A stretch of DNA of 64,000 nucleotides from Rhodococcus sp. AW25M09 (GTDB lineage Bacteria > Actinomycetota > Actinomycetes > Mycobacteriales > Mycobacteriaceae), in NCBI RefSeq assembly GCF_000333955.1, contig NZ_CAPS01000020.1, positions 26,570-90,569 on the forward strand. Reading direction: 5' to 3'. Of this stretch, positions 22,901-32,532 are shown one piece after another. A model generated the notes under the pieces. It worked only from the letters and a program-made list of their open reading frames with translations, was not told where the DNA came from and searched no databases. Within the stretch, counting starts at the first letter, position 1; every line of letters starts with the position of its first letter. The translations under genes were made by a program, and so were the position numbers.

Positions 22901-25900
22901 GTATCGCACCGTCCTCGCGTCGGCACTCGCAGAACCGGATCGACCGGTGGGGGATATTCCGATCCTCACCGCCCGCGAGACACCTGGGCTGAACGGCGCA
23001 CCCGAGCTCGGTCATCGCACCCTGCCCGACCTGTTGGTGGGCGCGGTCATGAGTTCGGGCGGCAGCGCTGTCGCTCTCGAGGCGGGTAGTGCTCGATGGA
23101 CCTACTCCGAGCTCGACGATGCGGCGACAGTCTTGGCGCGCAACCTGATTCGACGCGGCATCGGGCCGGAACAGTACGTTGCGGTGGCACTGCGCCGGGG
23201 CGTCTCCTCGATGCTCGCGACCTGGGCGGTGGCCAAGACCGGGGCGGCCTTCGTTCCGATCGACCCGACCTATCCAGCCGAACGCATCGCCTACATGTTG
23301 ACGGATTCAGCAGTGGCACTGGGCATCACGGACGACGAGCATCTCGGCACGCTACCGGCCGGAGCGACCTGGATGTCCCTCGACGATGCGTCCGACGCCG
23401 ACGCAGGGTACACAGACGCCGACTGCACACCGGTGGGCGACCTGGACCGAACCGAAATGCTCCGACCCGATCACCCCGCCTACATGATCTACACCTCCGG
23501 AACCACCGGGCAACCGAAGGGCGTCGTCGTCTCCCACCGCGGGCTCGTCAATCTCGTTGCCGACCTGGTCGACCGCTTCGATCTGGACAACTCCTCGCGC
23601 ACATTGCAGTTCGCATCACCGAGCTTCGACGCCTCGGTCCTGGAGCTACTGCTGGCCGTCGGCGCGGGATCGACCATGGTGATCGCCGACGCGGAGGTCC
23701 TCGGGGGCACCGACCTCGCAGCCGTACTGCAGCGCGTCACCCACGCCTTCGTCACCCCGGCCGCCTTGGCCACCGTCGACCCGACCGACGTGTCCGAGAC
23801 GACCACGATCGTCGTCGGCGGCGAGCCCTGCCCACCGACGCTCGCCGAGGCGTGGGCCGGGCACCTGCGACTGTTCAACGGATACGGCCCCACCGAAACC
23901 ACGATCTTCGCCACGATCGACGGCCCTGTCGAGACCGGATCGCCCGTGTCGATCGGCGGTCCGGTCCGGGGCGTCGAATCGGTGGTACTCGACGATCGAC
24001 TGCATCCGGTGCCGACGGGAACAGTCGGGGAGCTGTACCTCACCGGAGATGGCGTCGCACGCGGCTACCAACGCCGATTCGGTTCGACTGCAGCACATTT
24101 CGTCGCCGATCACGGTGGGCGCAGGCTCTACCGCACCGGCGACCTCGTACGCCGTCGGGGTGAGCGGTACGAGTACATCGGACGTCGCGACGCTCAGGTG
24201 AAGGTGCGTGGATTCCGAATCGAGCTCGGTGAGATCGACGCGGTGCTCGCCGGATACGACGGCGTCGCCGCGTCGGTGAGCGCGGTGAACGGGTCCCAGG
24301 TGTTCGGCTACGTCGTCCCCGCCGCCGGCCGGGTACTCGACCCCGAATCGATTCGACACCATGCACGGCGATTCCTGCCCACTCACATGGTGCCGCAGAC
24401 GATCACGATTCTCGACGCTCTGCCGCGCAACGGCTCGGGCAAGATCGACCGGGCGGCACTGCCGACACCGTCGCTGTCGACCCAGGTCTTCGCCGAACCT
24501 GCTACCGATACCGAACGCATTGTCGCCGAGGCTTTCACGGTGGTGCTCGATGTTGATCCCGTCGGAGCCGAGGACGACTTCTTCGCCCTCGGCGGCACGT
24601 CCCTGTCGGCCACCCGGGTGATTGCGCACATCAACGACGCTGCGGGCACTGCCCTGCCGGTGCGCGCACTGTTCGAGTCGACGACGGTGCGATCGTTGGC
24701 CGTGGCGGTCGACGCAGCTGAACGCTCCGCTCTGCCGCGACTGGTGGCCGGCACCCGGCCGTCGGTGATCCCACTGTCGTTCGCCCAGATGCGCATGTGG
24801 TTGCTCAACCGGTTCGATCCGGCGTCGGCGGCGTACAACATCGCCTTCGCGGTGCACCTGCGCGGTGACGTCGACGGCAACGCCCTGCAGCTGGCCGTCG
24901 ACGATGTACTCACGCGACACGAATCGTTGCGCACCTACTTCCCGGTGGTAGGTGACGGTCCGGCACAGGTGATCGTCGACGACGTCCCACTCGACCTGCA
25001 GCCGGTGGACGTCGACTCCAGCGAGGTGCTGGCACGGGTGGCGGCAGTGATCGGTCGCGGGTTCGACGTCACCGCCGCCGTCCCGGTGCGCGGGGCGCTG
25101 CTACGAACCGGGCCGAGCGCCCATGTACTCGTCCTGGTCGTGCACCACATCAGCGCCGATGGTTTGTCGATGACGCCGTTGGCACGGGATGTGGCTCTCG
25201 CCTACGGGGCGAGAGCCCACGGTACCGCGCCGCAGTGGTCACCATTGCCGGTGCAGTACGCCGATTTCGCGGTGTGGCAGCGAGCGGTGCTCGGTAGCGA
25301 CGAGGATCCCTCATCGGTTCTGGCGCAACAGGTTCGATACTGGACCCGAACCTTGGCCGACCTGCCTGCCGTACTCGACCTGCCGACCGATCGGCCTCGA
25401 CCTGCAGTGGCATCCAAGCGTGGACGCGCCGTGACGTTCTCGCTGTCCGAGCAGACCACGGTGCAGGTGCGGTCGCTCGCGCGGCGCACCGGATCCTCGG
25501 TGTTCATGGTGCTGCATGCGGCGTACAGCGCACTGCTCGCCCGGCTGACCGGGAGTACGGACATCCCCGTCGGCACCCCGGTATCGGGTCGCGGATCGGG
25601 AGCGTTGGACGACGTCGTCGGGATGTTCGTCAATACCCTCGTGCTCCGACTCGACGTCGATCCTTCTCGATCGTTCGCCGATCTGGTCGCACACACCCGT
25701 GCAGTCGATCTCGCCGCGATGGAGCACTCGGACGTTCCGTTCGAGCGAGTGGTGGAAGCAGTGGCACCGGCACGCTCGACCGCCCACTCCCCGCTGTTCC
25801 AGGCTCTGATCGCCGTGGAGACCGAACGGCCTGAAGGCGTGCGACTGCCCGGGCTCGACATCACGCCGTTCCCGTACGAATCCGAGGTCACCCGCTTCGA

Positions 25901-28601
25901 TCTGGCCCTGACCTTCACCGATTCCGACGGACTCGACGGATCTCTGCGGTACGCAACCGATCTGTTCGACGCCGACACGGCTGGGCGATTCGTGAACGAG
26001 TTCACCGCGCTCCTCGGCGGCGCCCTGGCCGATCCGGCGGCGCCGATAGGTGATCTTTCCCCGACCCGAGACGGCGTGCTCCACGGCTCGCCCGACACCC
26101 CCGCGCGGACCCTCGGCCAGCTCATCGACGCTGCCGTCGACAACCGGCCCGACGCAATTGCATTGCGCTGGAACGGGATCGACTACACCTATCGCCAGGC
26201 GAACGCACACGCCAACCGTGTAGCTCGGGTGTTGATGGGATACGGCGTCGGGCCCGAGACCGTGGTCGCGGTGGCGTTGCCTCGATCGGCGGAGTCGGTA
26301 CTGTGCACCTGGGCCGTCACCCGCACCGGCGCCGCGTACCTGCCGGTCGATCCTGCTTATCCGGCCGAGCGCATCGCGCACATGATCACCGACTCGGGTG
26401 CGGTGCTGGGGTTGACCACGTCCGACGCGCGACGCGGCCTCCCCTCCGATGTGCCCTGGGTCGAGCTCGACGACCCCGTTTCGGTCGCCGAGTTCGAGGA
26501 GGCGGGCGAGACACCCATAGCAGCAGCCGAATTGACCGGACCGGTGCTGACATCCACCGCCGCGTACGTGATCTACACCTCCGGGTCCACCGGCCGACCC
26601 AAGGGCGTCGTGGTCAGCCACCGGGGACTGGCGAACCTGGCGGCATCACGCAGGGAACTGCATCGCGTCGAACCCTCGTCGCGGTTCCTGCACAACACGT
26701 CTCCGAGTTTCGACATGGCCGTCGGCGAAATGATCTCGGCGCTCTCCGCCGCTGCGACACTCGTAATTTCGCCGCCGACCGTGCTGGGTGGGGCGGATCT
26801 GGCGTCGTTCATCCGCGACGAACAGATCACCCATACCTTGATGACGCCCTCGGCGCTGTCGACACTCGATCCGGAGGGTCTGGATTGCCTCGAGGTGCTG
26901 TGTGTCGGCGGCGAGGCCTGCAGCGCCGAACTGGTCGCCCGGTGGAGCCAGGGCCGTGTGATGCTCAACGGCTACGGGCCCACGGAGGCCACCGACATCT
27001 CGACCCTCGGTGAGGTGCGGGCCGGCGAACCGATCACCATCGGCCGGCCGTTGCACGGTCTGCGAGCGATGGTGCTCGACGGGCGTCTGCATCCCGTGCC
27101 GGTGGGCGTACGCGGCGAGCTGTACGTGGCCGGACCGGCATTGGCGCGCGGTTACCATGGCCGATCGAGCTTGTCGGCAACACGATTCGTCGCCGACCCG
27201 CTGAATCCGGGAACGCGGATGTACCGCACCGGCGACGTCGTGCGGCGCACCGCAAACGGTCGATTGCTCTACAGCGGTCGCAGTGACCAGCAGGTAAAGA
27301 TTCGCGGATTCCGCATCGAGCCGGGGGAGGTCGACGCGGTCCTGACCGCGCACGCCGACGTCGATGTCGCCGTGACGATCGCTGCGGCCGGCCCGGCGGG
27401 GGAGCAAACGCTGGTCTCCTACATCACCGGCACCGCGGCACCCGAGGACGTCCGCGAGCACGCGCGGCGCCTGTTGCCGGCCCACATGGTGCCCGCGGCC
27501 GTGACGATGATCGAACAGGTTCCGCGCACCGGAACGGGCAAGCTCGACACCGCCGCCCTACCGAAACCGGTGTTCGGCACCACCGCGTACCGACCCGCAC
27601 GGACGAGCGCGGAGATCGGCGTCGTCGAGGCATTCGAGGCTGTCTTGGGTACGCAGCGAATCGGATTGGACGACAACTTCTTCGATCTCGGCGGCAGCTC
27701 GCTGTCTGCGATGCGGGTGATCGGCGAGCTTCGCGCGCGCTCGTACGAGATCGGCATGCAGTCGCTGCTGATGGATGCGACGGTGAGAACCGTTGCCGAA
27801 CGGATCTCGTCGGGCCGCTCCGATGCCGCGGAGCTGGACGTGTTGCTGCCGCTGCGGGAGGGCGGCCGGGGCGCTCCGATCTTCTGTATCCATCCGATAC
27901 TCGGATTGTCCTGGTGCTACTCCGGATTGGGCAACTACGTCGACAATCCGCTGTACGGGCTGCAGACTCCTTGGCCGGAGGAGCTGCCGAACACATTGAC
28001 GCAGTTGGCCTCTCGCTACCTCGAGGAGATCGCCCGCGTTGCGCCCGACGGACCGGTACACCTGCTCGGATGGTCGCTCGGCGGCGTCATCGCGCACGAG
28101 ATGGCAGTGCAGTCGGCCGCCTCCGGCAAGGCCGTGGCCTCACTGACGCTGCTCGACGCACACCACGGCGACCAGGGGGACTGGGCCGATGCGATTCCGG
28201 TGGCAGACCTGATGTCCGGACTCGGACTCGATCTCACGGTGCCGGAGGGTCAGGTCGTCTCCCTCGACACCGCAGGCGAACTCCTCGACTCCGTCGACAC
28301 CGGCGGCATCCTCGACCGCGCCGACATCGAGCGACTCATCGGAGCGGCGCAGCACAATCACCAACTGCTGCAACAGCATCGACCCGGTGTCCATGCCGGC
28401 GATGTCCTGTTCGTCGGTGCCGGGCTGGACGGCGGCCATGGCGTCGGGCAGTGGTATCCGCACATCGCGGGCGCAGTCACGGTCGTCTCCGTCCGGGCCA
28501 CGCACTGGCAGATGTGCGCGCCGTCCACCCTCGCGGCCATCGGTCCTCGCATAGCCCACGAACTTCGCATCACCGAGAAGAAAGAACCGAAGAATCGATG
28601 A
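13962..28601 (+). CDS. Four-module nonribosomal peptide synthetase with C-terminal thioesterase
   Basis: 4879 residues from a TTG preceded by GAGG. Domains (residues): C1 25-440 (HHIALDG at 154), A1 470-960 ([11 protein letters not shown]), T1 with GGDS Ser1010, E1 1060-1510 ([10 protein letters not shown] about 1206), C2 1555-1980 of DCL type, A2 1985-2470, T2 Ser2516, C3 2570-2995 (HHIAADG 2694), A3, T3 Ser3547, C4 3603-4030 (HHISADG 3728), A4, T4 Ser4580, TE 4620-4870 (GWSLGG Ser4705, His4848). By hand alignment to PheA/EntF the A2 specificity residues read DVWHFSLVDK, identical to EntF, so L-serine is predicted. A1 (DAFIVGSIVK), A3 (DALFVGGIFK) and A4 (DMGLCGGDIK) are not assigned. One epimerase gives a D-residue at position 1. 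A condensation domain at the N-terminus suggests an acylated start. No MbtH or PPTase gene is nearby. The TGA overlaps the next ATG. Confidence 0.95.
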   Translation: MESLDSLTIREEELDRTSVDDTEPFPLTAAQRGLWFAQHLLSEVPITIANYLDILGGVDFDLMRYAGRRTAREFGAGSLRLLEIDGEPHQYIDVEQGDDTVVLDFRHEADPEAAARMWMRAAYSTAIDLTHGRLIKGAMLRISDDRTFWYSHVHHIALDGYGAVQFMRRVASIYTDVSEGREPAASRAGSLGEVYAAEAQYRQSPRFAKDRQYWQDKTADLPSPPSITGLLAPPAARAHLCGGYLPETIERALDGATHRLDSAFAPLAIAAVATFLARMTGTTDVVLSLPVAGRTTAVLRRSGGMVSNVLPIRVRIGAHCTLATLVSDVQLELTGALRHQRYRAEDIRRDAGGGAETRGFFGPAINIMAYETEVPFGPLTGEFNVLSTGPVEDLSINIYPSTDGSRSRLEFEGNPNIYGSEQFALLHRRFLNLFECFLTADADAPILGLDVLDAAERSALVPFVGPDAVVPELFPNLLRRGVDTAAENVAVEFEDETLTYRELDERANTIARALIARGAGPGTVVAVALPRGTASIVALWAVAASGATFVPIDPGYPSERITHMLVDSAVTIGISEHSLSQQLPQRVHWLELDDVEFRDECAARSSAPITDTDRRVRLTEQHAAYMIYTSGSTGTPKGVLVTHSGLATFAADARPELRVSTSSRLLRFSSSSFDASLFEMIQAFSAGATMVVAPREVIGGAELTHFLRDRRVTHIICAPALLTTVDAAELVHLDAVVVGGDVMPPDLVDRFGATALLFNSYGPTEATIVVTMTQPQTDARAITIGRPLQGSHALVLDRLLRPVPPGSAGELYLGGPGIARGYHHRTGLSAARFVADPFGSGRRLYRTGDIVRWTGPLDCAELEFVGRSDFQVQIHGQRIELGEIDAVLSRHEAVDFAVSAVHQHGAASILVSYVKPAQALDHTALRTFASRFLPNHMVPGVFVELDAIPLTPTGKIDRSALPQPTFESDTTAYRAPATPVEKTLADAMAVVLQRDSVGVDDSFFALGGDSIVAIQLVARAKSLGVVITARDVFERRTVAGLAEVATDVAHQVILEELPGGGVGAMPLTPIMTRTVRSQILPGGMDAFHQTVVLTAPVDLELDGLRRTVAAILDHHDALRSVLTDDGMTIRPTGSVDLDAIVTRVSTTSRPGSPEFTAVLAESARVFAAQLRPRAGVMLQVVWVAPDTGSPEIIDTHGIGRIVIIAHHLVIDGVSWRILIPDLAAAWHQVQAKSAVVLQPVVTSTRRWAHGLRDVTANSEPELNRWTALLDGPHDPIGRRPLDPTLDVGATRDQVSVELSADITEALTGPLTRAYRSTVNDVLLTALALAVWSERPSSFLVSVESHGRDEDLVPGADLSRTVGWFTSMHPIRLCLDGIDAESILAGDSSVADAVKRVKEQARAMPGTGAGFGLLRYLNDNTAAVLAEHNTPQISLNYLGRIATDIPDALRGRGWIPDASMEIVSGSGDRLPVPVVLDINAVVTNGQLKATFAFPRGVLDRETVGELAERWSAALGRLAEHAGAADAGGLTPSDVPMVPLDQDQIDRWESTFGELEDIWPLAPLQHGLMFHSELMRGHVDVYTAQLVFELGGDIDAARLHRAACRLLARHDSLRTGFVRDDRGTPAQLVLADPELPWRTVDAGSDEVPAIADAERTATFDLDAPPLLRFVLVHTEHGASLVVTNHHILFDGWSMPIFVKELLVLYAADGLIPIPARTYRDYLKWLDERDHAGALDKWAEALAGLDEATLLAPGHGADLGLPGELSVPLTETAATALKVAARNLSVTVNTVVQTAWALMLAAELGRDDVVFGATVSGRPADLTGVEDTLGLFINTLPVRVRVHRDDTVASLLARVQAHSVGLLDSHHVGLPEVRSRVGAGAGFDTLTVFESYPVDHSALDKDTDIAGLRVRNLHVADATHYPLTLITVLEPTVRMTLEYAASVVDPARASSIADRFRTALTALIGDPQTPVASLDLLSEGEHSRRAAGNRTEHPVAETTLVDLLAAAADEHAAATAAVFEGKSLTYENFWARVRCLARYLRGSGVGPEHVVGVAMTRSLDQLVAVHAVVAAGGAYLPIDPSLPHDRIAHLLDTASPTLILGSLDDVRIRVVDPGTVDLREFSTAPLDPLPELRPDHPAYVLFTSGSTGKPKGVTVSHRSIVNRLMWMQHEYPITSADVVLHKTPATFDVSVWELFWPLLVGAKTIIAEPMGHRDPMYLSALVREHEVTTAHFVPSMLELFLTYGTPERCISLRQVFASGEALPRAVVDRFHGAIAAELHNLYGPTEAAVDVTYHRTRAGEQGSVPIGAPVWNTTVHVLNSFLRPVAVGVTGELYLGGVQLARGYCARADLTAARFVAFEDGNRLYRTGDLVRWAEDGALEYLGRNDFQVKLRGQRLELGEVEAALLAVEGVHSAVAVVRSDRLIAYVVGTADTDAMTAHAARTLPEYMVPSSIVVLDAMPLGTAGKLDRAALPDPLDSIEEFAAPSGDAEEAVAQIFSDVLDADRVSVNRSWFTLGGDSLTATQVIARINAELDSDLGVRDLFEAPTVRALAQRLGRGGGTHGIVVGPRPGRIPLSPAQHRMWLLNRFDPSSGAYNIAAAFRVSGVLDVDALRAGLVDVVERHEILRTVYPDGPEGPEQVVTGQYPDVTVGRTTESLLDGALHALAAQGFDVTATPPLRVAVLEISPEDHVLVVVAHHIAADGWSMNPLARDVMIAYQSRAVGRTPQWTPLPVQYADYALWTLDRLGDEHDADSIAYRQIRYWKSALDGTTDRLALPTDRPHPPVASHRGDRLSIELETGTVAALTALAERTGTTRFMIVHAALAVALARVSGSRDIAIGTPVAGRGQRELDDLVGMFVGTLVLRSQIDPSETFAEILSSVREHDLDAYANADIPFERLVEILQPPRSTAYHPLFQVMLSIEDATPPSVELANLSVRPLDTLHVAAKFDLHVTVSFSSGIASVEFVYATDIFDAATVATLAERYRTVLASALAEPDRPVGDIPILTARETPGLNGAPELGHRTLPDLLVGAVMSSGGSAVALEAGSARWTYSELDDAATVLARNLIRRGIGPEQYVAVALRRGVSSMLATWAVAKTGAAFVPIDPTYPAERIAYMLTDSAVALGITDDEHLGTLPAGATWMSLDDASDADAGYTDADCTPVGDLDRTEMLRPDHPAYMIYTSGTTGQPKGVVVSHRGLVNLVADLVDRFDLDNSSRTLQFASPSFDASVLELLLAVGAGSTMVIADAEVLGGTDLAAVLQRVTHAFVTPAALATVDPTDVSETTTIVVGGEPCPPTLAEAWAGHLRLFNGYGPTETTIFATIDGPVETGSPVSIGGPVRGVESVVLDDRLHPVPTGTVGELYLTGDGVARGYQRRFGSTAAHFVADHGGRRLYRTGDLVRRRGERYEYIGRRDAQVKVRGFRIELGEIDAVLAGYDGVAASVSAVNGSQVFGYVVPAAGRVLDPESIRHHARRFLPTHMVPQTITILDALPRNGSGKIDRAALPTPSLSTQVFAEPATDTERIVAEAFTVVLDVDPVGAEDDFFALGGTSLSATRVIAHINDAAGTALPVRALFESTTVRSLAVAVDAAERSALPRLVAGTRPSVIPLSFAQMRMWLLNRFDPASAAYNIAFAVHLRGDVDGNALQLAVDDVLTRHESLRTYFPVVGDGPAQVIVDDVPLDLQPVDVDSSEVLARVAAVIGRGFDVTAAVPVRGALLRTGPSAHVLVLVVHHISADGLSMTPLARDVALAYGARAHGTAPQWSPLPVQYADFAVWQRAVLGSDEDPSSVLAQQVRYWTRTLADLPAVLDLPTDRPRPAVASKRGRAVTFSLSEQTTVQVRSLARRTGSSVFMVLHAAYSALLARLTGSTDIPVGTPVSGRGSGALDDVVGMFVNTLVLRLDVDPSRSFADLVAHTRAVDLAAMEHSDVPFERVVEAVAPARSTAHSPLFQALIAVETERPEGVRLPGLDITPFPYESEVTRFDLALTFTDSDGLDGSLRYATDLFDADTAGRFVNEFTALLGGALADPAAPIGDLSPTRDGVLHGSPDTPARTLGQLIDAAVDNRPDAIALRWNGIDYTYRQANAHANRVARVLMGYGVGPETVVAVALPRSAESVLCTWAVTRTGAAYLPVDPAYPAERIAHMITDSGAVLGLTTSDARRGLPSDVPWVELDDPVSVAEFEEAGETPIAAAELTGPVLTSTAAYVIYTSGSTGRPKGVVVSHRGLANLAASRRELHRVEPSSRFLHNTSPSFDMAVGEMISALSAAATLVISPPTVLGGADLASFIRDEQITHTLMTPSALSTLDPEGLDCLEVLCVGGEACSAELVARWSQGRVMLNGYGPTEATDISTLGEVRAGEPITIGRPLHGLRAMVLDGRLHPVPVGVRGELYVAGPALARGYHGRSSLSATRFVADPLNPGTRMYRTGDVVRRTANGRLLYSGRSDQQVKIRGFRIEPGEVDAVLTAHADVDVAVTIAAAGPAGEQTLVSYITGTAAPEDVREHARRLLPAHMVPAAVTMIEQVPRTGTGKLDTAALPKPVFGTTAYRPARTSAEIGVVEAFEAVLGTQRIGLDDNFFDLGGSSLSAMRVIGELRARSYEIGMQSLLMDATVRTVAERISSGRSDAAELDVLLPLREGGRGAPIFCIHPILGLSWCYSGLGNYVDNPLYGLQTPWPEELPNTLTQLASRYLEEIARVAPDGPVHLLGWSLGGVIAHEMAVQSAASGKAVASLTLLDAHHGDQGDWADAIPVADLMSGLGLDLTVPEGQVVSLDTAGELLDSVDTGGILDRADIERLIGAAQHNHQLLQQHRPGVHAGDVLFVGAGLDGGHGVGQWYPHIAGAVTVVSVRATHWQMCAPSTLAAIGPRIAHELRITEKKEPKNR

Positions 28602-29611
28602 AAGCTCCACGCCTGACGGCCACCATGTTGGCCGTCGGCCTGCTGTTCGGTCTACCCGCGATTGCAACGGCGGATCCACTGGCTCCTGTCACCGAACAGG
28701 CCCGGGGCCCGGTAGGGACCATCCGAGGGATCGACAAGATCGACGACGCCCGCTGGGATGTGTACGTCTACTCGCCTTCGATGGACACCGAGATCAAGAT
28801 TCAGGTGATCAGGCCGGCAGATACGTCGACGCCGCGCCCGACGCTGTACATGCTCAACGGTGCCGGTGCGGGCGTCGACGGTGCCAACTGGCTGGCCAAG
28901 ACCGACATCGTCGACTTCTTCGCGGACAAGAACGTCAACGTCGCGATGCCCGTCGGCGGGTACCTGAGCTACTACACCGACTGGGAGCGCGACGACCCGA
29001 AGCTCGGCCGCAACAAGTGGCAGACGTTCCTCACCCACGAGCTACCGCCGGTTCTCGACGAGGCGTTGGGTGCCAACGGCATCAGTGCCATCGGTGGGCT
29101 GTCGATGTCCGCGGGCTCGGTCCTCGATCTCGCGATCCACGCGCCCGGACTGTACCGAGGCGTGGCGTCGTACAGCGGTTGCGCGCAGACGAGCGACCCG
29201 GTGACCCGTACCTTCATTCGCGCGTTGGTGCAGCTACGCGGCGGCGGCAACACCGACAACATGTGGGGGCCCGACGGTGATCCGCGCTGGGTCGAGCACG
29301 ATCCCCTCGTCAACGCCGACAAGCTCCGTGGGCTCGAACTGTTCGTCTCGAACGCCAGCGGTCTGCCCGGCCCGTACGAGATGCCCGGGGCCGATCGTCC
29401 CGCCGGATCCCCGCCGCTGGCGGACCAGATCGTGCTGGGCGGACTGATCGAGGCAGGGTCCAACACCTGCGCTCACAATCTGGTGAATCGTCTCGGCGAA
29501 CTCGGCATTCCCGTGACGACGGACTTCCGTCCGAACGGAACACATTCGTGGCAGTACTGGCAGGACGCGCTGCGGGCATCCTGGCCGACACTGGAACGGG
29601 CACTGAGTTAG
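28598..29611 (+). CDS. Ag85-like secreted mycolyltransferase/esterase
   Basis: 337 residues with a signal peptide ([18 protein letters not shown] to ATADP). The alpha/beta hydrolase fold follows, with [10 protein letters not shown], the mycolyltransferase block [12 protein letters not shown], nucleophile elbow GGLSMSAG (Ser169) and HSWQYW with the catalytic His near 316. This is the Ag85/corynomycolyltransferase pattern; such enzymes move mycolic acids from trehalose monomycolate to trehalose, arabinogalactan or, in corynebacteria, porin proteins in the cell envelope. The start codon overlaps the NRPS stop (ATGA), so translation is coupled. That position suggests it acts on, or works with, the peptide product, for example by attaching mycolate to a Ser hydroxyl. 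That role is inference. Confidence 0.85.
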   Translation: MKAPRLTATMLAVGLLFGLPAIATADPLAPVTEQARGPVGTIRGIDKIDDARWDVYVYSPSMDTEIKIQVIRPADTSTPRPTLYMLNGAGAGVDGANWLAKTDIVDFFADKNVNVAMPVGGYLSYYTDWERDDPKLGRNKWQTFLTHELPPVLDEALGANGISAIGGLSMSAGSVLDLAIHAPGLYRGVASYSGCAQTSDPVTRTFIRALVQLRGGGNTDNMWGPDGDPRWVEHDPLVNADKLRGLELFVSNASGLPGPYEMPGADRPAGSPPLADQIVLGGLIEAGSNTCAHNLVNRLGELGIPVTTDFRPNGTHSWQYWQDALRASWPTLERALS

Positions 29612-29614
29612 CGA

Positions 29615-30331
29615 TCAACGCACCCGGTCGAGAACCCAGTCGATCGCCCTCGTGACCGCATTACGAGACTCGTCGGTGTGATCGAGCATGTCGAATCCAT
29701 GCCGCCCATTGGGCACGTCGATGATCTCGAGGTTCGCAGCGTGTGCTGCCTGGGCGAAAGCCGCGACACCCGAAACGAATTCGGGGCGATCATGGCCTAC
29801 CCGAGTGAGCAGAATCGGCAGCGGACCCGAACCGGGGACGGCGAGAGTGGGGTCGAATCGCGGCTCGACCCCCCATTCCGGAAGGGTTTGCAGTACCGGG
29901 TACGTCAACGCCACGCATCTCAGCCATGTCGGTGCGTCGGTCAACCAGTCGGCGGACAGTAGTCCGCTCCCGGAGAAGAACCACAACGCAATTCGGTCCG
30001 GATCCACCCCCGGCAGCGCCCGCACTTGCTCGAGTCCGCTGGCGATCTCGTCGGCCGCGGCGGCGCACTCGGTCAGCGCTGCCATGTGATGCTCGAGAAC
30101 CACACCGACTACACCTGCGGCCGCAGCGATCGATCCATATCCGACGAAGACCGGTTGTTCTCGCGGTCGCCATTCGACGCCCGGCGGACGCGGACCTCCG
30201 TGGACGAAGACGACAGCGGGCCGAAGAGGACCTTCCCCGCGCGGTTGGTCGATTGCGCGATAGACGTCGAACGAGTCATGGCGTTCGCGCGTTGCGTCGG
30301 GCGTAGCCAGCACGAACGGCTGCGGTTCCAT
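29615..30331 (-). CDS. Alpha/beta hydrolase (dienelactone-hydrolase-like)
   Basis: 238 residues. VVFVHGGPRPPG supplies the oxyanion HGG, WFFSGSGLL is the likely nucleophile elbow (Ser in a GxG context slightly off the GxSxG consensus), and GRHGFD near the C-terminus holds the catalytic His. No signal peptide, so cytoplasmic. Its ATG directly follows the stop of the padR gene with no gap, so both are one transcript and PadR probably controls this enzyme. Substrate unknown. It converges on the mycolyltransferase gene with a 3-base gap. Confidence 0.75.
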   Translation of the reverse strand: MEPQPFVLATPDATRERHDSFDVYRAIDQPRGEGPLRPAVVFVHGGPRPPGVEWRPREQPVFVGYGSIAAAAGVVGVVLEHHMAALTECAAAADEIASGLEQVRALPGVDPDRIALWFFSGSGLLSADWLTDAPTWLRCVALTYPVLQTLPEWGVEPRFDPTLAVPGSGPLPILLTRVGHDRPEFVSGVAAFAQAAHAANLEIIDVPNGRHGFDMLDHTDESRNAVTRAIDWVLDRVR

Positions 30332-30877
30332 TCACTTGCCTCCATCGATGATGCGCTGAAAGTGCTCGATCGCCCAGCGGGCCCAGTCGGCGACTGCATT
30401 GTCGGCACGGATTCCGTATTCCGCGGCGAGGTGACCGAAGCCCGAAGGCCCATCGGGAATCAGATCGCGGTGCGGCTCCCGTATGCGGCGCAGTTCTGCC
30501 GCCTCCGACTCCGCTTGATCGATGATGCGTGCCAGTACCTCGATGGCGTCCGCGGGCTCCAGGGCCGACAGCAGGAACAAGCGGAGGACATTTTCGTTGC
30601 GCACGACCGCTGGACGAATCGGGGCGTCGACCAACCACCGTCGCAGTTCGTCTCGCCCCGCATCGGTGACCGAGTAGGTCCGCCTGCCCCGAGCTCCACG
30701 CTCGAGCACTTCGACGTGCCCGGCGGCATCGAGCCGATTCAGCTCCGGATAGATGCTGGTATGCCCGGCTGTCCAGGCGTGCTTGCCGATGCCTTCCGCA
30801 CTCAGGGCCTCGGTCAGGTCGTAGCCGCTGCGCGACTCGATGGCGAGCAGACCGAGCAGAGCGTGCGGCAACGACAT
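30332..30877 (-). CDS. PadR-family transcriptional regulator
   Basis: 181 residues: N-terminal winged helix (HALLGLLAIESRSGYDLTEAL, then TSIYPELNRLDAAGHVEV and the wing GARGRRTYSVTDAGRDELRRWL) followed by a helical Vir-like C-terminal dimerisation domain. PadR proteins are usually repressors released by small phenolic or lipophilic ligands. It is the first gene of a two-gene operon with the hydrolase. The palindrome overlapping its -35 hexamer argues for autorepression. The promoter places the transcription start at about the ATG, so the mRNA is probably leaderless. Confidence 0.88.
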   Translation of the reverse strand: MSLPHALLGLLAIESRSGYDLTEALSAEGIGKHAWTAGHTSIYPELNRLDAAGHVEVLERGARGRRTYSVTDAGRDELRRWLVDAPIRPAVVRNENVLRLFLLSALEPADAIEVLARIIDQAESEAAELRRIREPHRDLIPDGPSGFGHLAAEYGIRADNAVADWARWAIEHFQRIIDGGK

Positions 30878-30883
30878 GGGATG

Positions 30884-30924
30884 ATCTTAGATTCCTACAT
30901 CGACATGTCAATAGTGACAGGTCG
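30884..30924 (-). promoter_or_regulatory. padR promoter with overlapping PadR operator
   Basis: On the minus strand TTGACA (30911-30906) and TAAGAT (30889-30884) lie 16 nt apart, and the ATG at 30877 starts 6 nt after the -10. The -35 sits inside a near-perfect palindrome at 30901-30924: arms CGACATGTCA and TGACAGGTCG around ATAG, nine of ten positions symmetric. Confidence 0.7.
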
Positions 30925-30932
30925 AGTCGAGG

Positions 30933-31626
30933 TCACCAGCGAGCGAGTGCCCGCAACGATTCCGGTGTGCCCCCGTAGTGATTGATGTCGGTACCCCCGT
31001 CGATTCCGGGGATCGAGCCGCGATCGGTGTACTGCCAGAACAGCCAGTTGCTCCAACCGCCGGGCAGTGGTCCCAACTCGTCGTTGTAGTCGGCGATCCA
31101 CAGCGGGTAGTTGTTGAACTCGTGGGTGTCGGCCATGGCCGTCCGCCAGAAGTTGGGGTACGTGTAGATGATCGGCTGCCGTCCGGTCAGCGCCTGGACG
31201 GTGTTCAGGTAGCCGGTGCGTCCAGTCGATCAGCTCGGCCGGGGACTTGCCCCTCGCGTCTTCGAGGTCGAGCACCGGCGGCAGATCGCCCGGGCCGTTG
31301 ATGCCCAGCACCAGCGCAGAGTAGTACGCGCCCTGCAGCTCGGGGGGAAGCGTCACATCGGCGTAGTGGTAGGCCCCGCGAGCCACGGAGGCCGTCCGCA
31401 TGACGACCGAATCCTCGACGAAGAACGGATTGACGTAGTCCAGACCCTCGGTGGCCTTGACCATCGCGAACCCGTGGCCGGCGGCCTTGACGGTGTGCCA
31501 ATCGATGGCGGTGCCGTCGATGTGCTGCCAGGACGAGACGTCGGGGCCCTGCGGAACAGCCGAGGCGACTGCCGGCATCGCACAGGTGATGACGCCGACC
31601 GAGAGCATTCCGAACAGGACACGCAT
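30933..31626 (-). pseudogene. GH25 (Chalaropsis-type) lysozyme, frameshifted
   Basis: The 5' part encodes a signal peptide and most of a GH25 barrel: GPDVSSWQHIDG with the first Asp, GFAMVKATEG, GAYHYAD and DLEDARG with the catalytic DxE. At the run CACCGG (31213-31218 on the forward strand as CCGGTG) the frame is lost. Reading continues in another frame as GYLNTVQALTGRQ, IIYTYPNFWRTAMA and WIADYNDELG to a normal ending (FWQYTDRGS, GTDINHYGGT). One surplus base explains it. This is either a true mutation or a sequencing error. If intact the product would be a secreted muramidase of about 230 residues. Starts at 31626 (ATG) or 31677 (GTG). Confidence 0.8.
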
Positions 31627-31683
31627 CGTGCGAGAGAAGACCACCCGGCTGAGGCTATGGGCTATGGACCTGGGCACTCAATG

Positions 31684-31712
31684 GTGAACAGTCACTAATG
31701 CGTTCTGTTCAC
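31684..31712. promoter_or_regulatory. Inverted repeat in the lysozyme/thioesterase divergent region
   Basis: Arms GTGAACAG and CTGTTCAC, eight exact bases separated by 13 nt, about two helical turns centre to centre. It lies between the divergent GH25 and thioesterase genes. It looks like a dimeric regulator site; the regulator is unknown. Confidence 0.4.
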
Positions 31713-31838
31713 AGACGTGGTTGAGTCTTCGATAATGAGACGTGGGTAACACTCACGCTGCCGCCGGCGACATACCCAGAGTCGGCACGAACAAACCATA
31801 CAAACACGAACTACATCTCTCGGCTCGGAGGCGCACCC

Positions 31839-32525
31839 ATGACTGTCGTGAACGATCTCTCGAATCTGGCTATCACGCAGGTCGACCCGTCCGATTACGC
31901 AGTGCCGACCATCGCGCCGATTCGCACCGCCGGCAATCTCGATCCCGTCTTCTGCATCCACCCGCTGGTGGGCCTGATCGATTGCTACACAGAGCTGGCA
32001 GCTCACGTCGACGACGCCCGGCCCATCTACGGCATCCAGGTACCCGCATCCGGTGAGCTCGCCGAGTCCTTCGAAGCACTGGCACGGCAGTACGCCGACG
32101 ACATCGTTCGTATCCATACCGACGGTGCCGTGCACCTCCTCGGTCTTTCCTTCGGCGGAGTTCTGGCCCACGCCATCGCTGTCGAACTGCAGAATCGCGG
32201 CGTCACCGTCGGCGCATTGACGCTTCTCGACAGCGACCCCGTACGGGCCCGCGCCGAGGGTGCAAATCTCCTCGCGTCCATGGGTGACGAGATCGATCGC
32301 AGCCACGCCGAAGAACTGCTGGCCGTCGCCTCGCATAACGACGAGCTGATCCAGCGTCACCTGCCGGGCATCTACTTCGGCGACATCTTGGCGGTCTCGT
32401 CCATGGGTACCGACTCCGGGTCCGCCTGGCACCCCTTCGTGTGCGGCACCGTCGCGAAGTACCTCGTGCCCGACGCCACCTCGTTCGACGTCGTCGGCCC
32501 GCTGGTCGACAGCTACCTCGGCTGA
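31839..32525 (+). CDS. Stand-alone thioesterase-domain protein related to the NRPS TE, catalytic His absent
   Basis: 228 residues with alpha/beta-hydrolase TE features: PVFCIHPLVGLIDCY, VHLLGLSFGGVLAHAIA (Ser in GLSFGG), TLLDSDP, HNDELIQRHLPGIYFGDIL. These match the TE at the end of the NRPS block by block ([47 protein letters not shown]). Where the NRPS TE has THWQM with its catalytic His, this protein has TSFDV, so the His is replaced by Ser. Editing (type II) TEs normally keep the triad. It may have become a binding or scaffold protein, or use another base. Strong GGAGG seven bases before the ATG. It lies 3.2 kb after the NRPS and probably serves the same pathway. Confidence 0.75.
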   Translation: MTVVNDLSNLAITQVDPSDYAVPTIAPIRTAGNLDPVFCIHPLVGLIDCYTELAAHVDDARPIYGIQVPASGELAESFEALARQYADDIVRIHTDGAVHLLGLSFGGVLAHAIAVELQNRGVTVGALTLLDSDPVRARAEGANLLASMGDEIDRSHAEELLAVASHNDELIQRHLPGIYFGDILAVSSMGTDSGSAWHPFVCGTVAKYLVPDATSFDVVGPLVDSYLG

Positions 32526-32532
32526 ACCCTCG

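Noticed and set aside
13962..28601. NRPS as a siderophore synthetase linked to the Fes/receptor genes
   Set aside because: No DHB synthesis, ornithine hydroxylase or MbtH gene in the window, the loci are 14 kb apart with unrelated genes and different control, and a single Ser code is not evidence.
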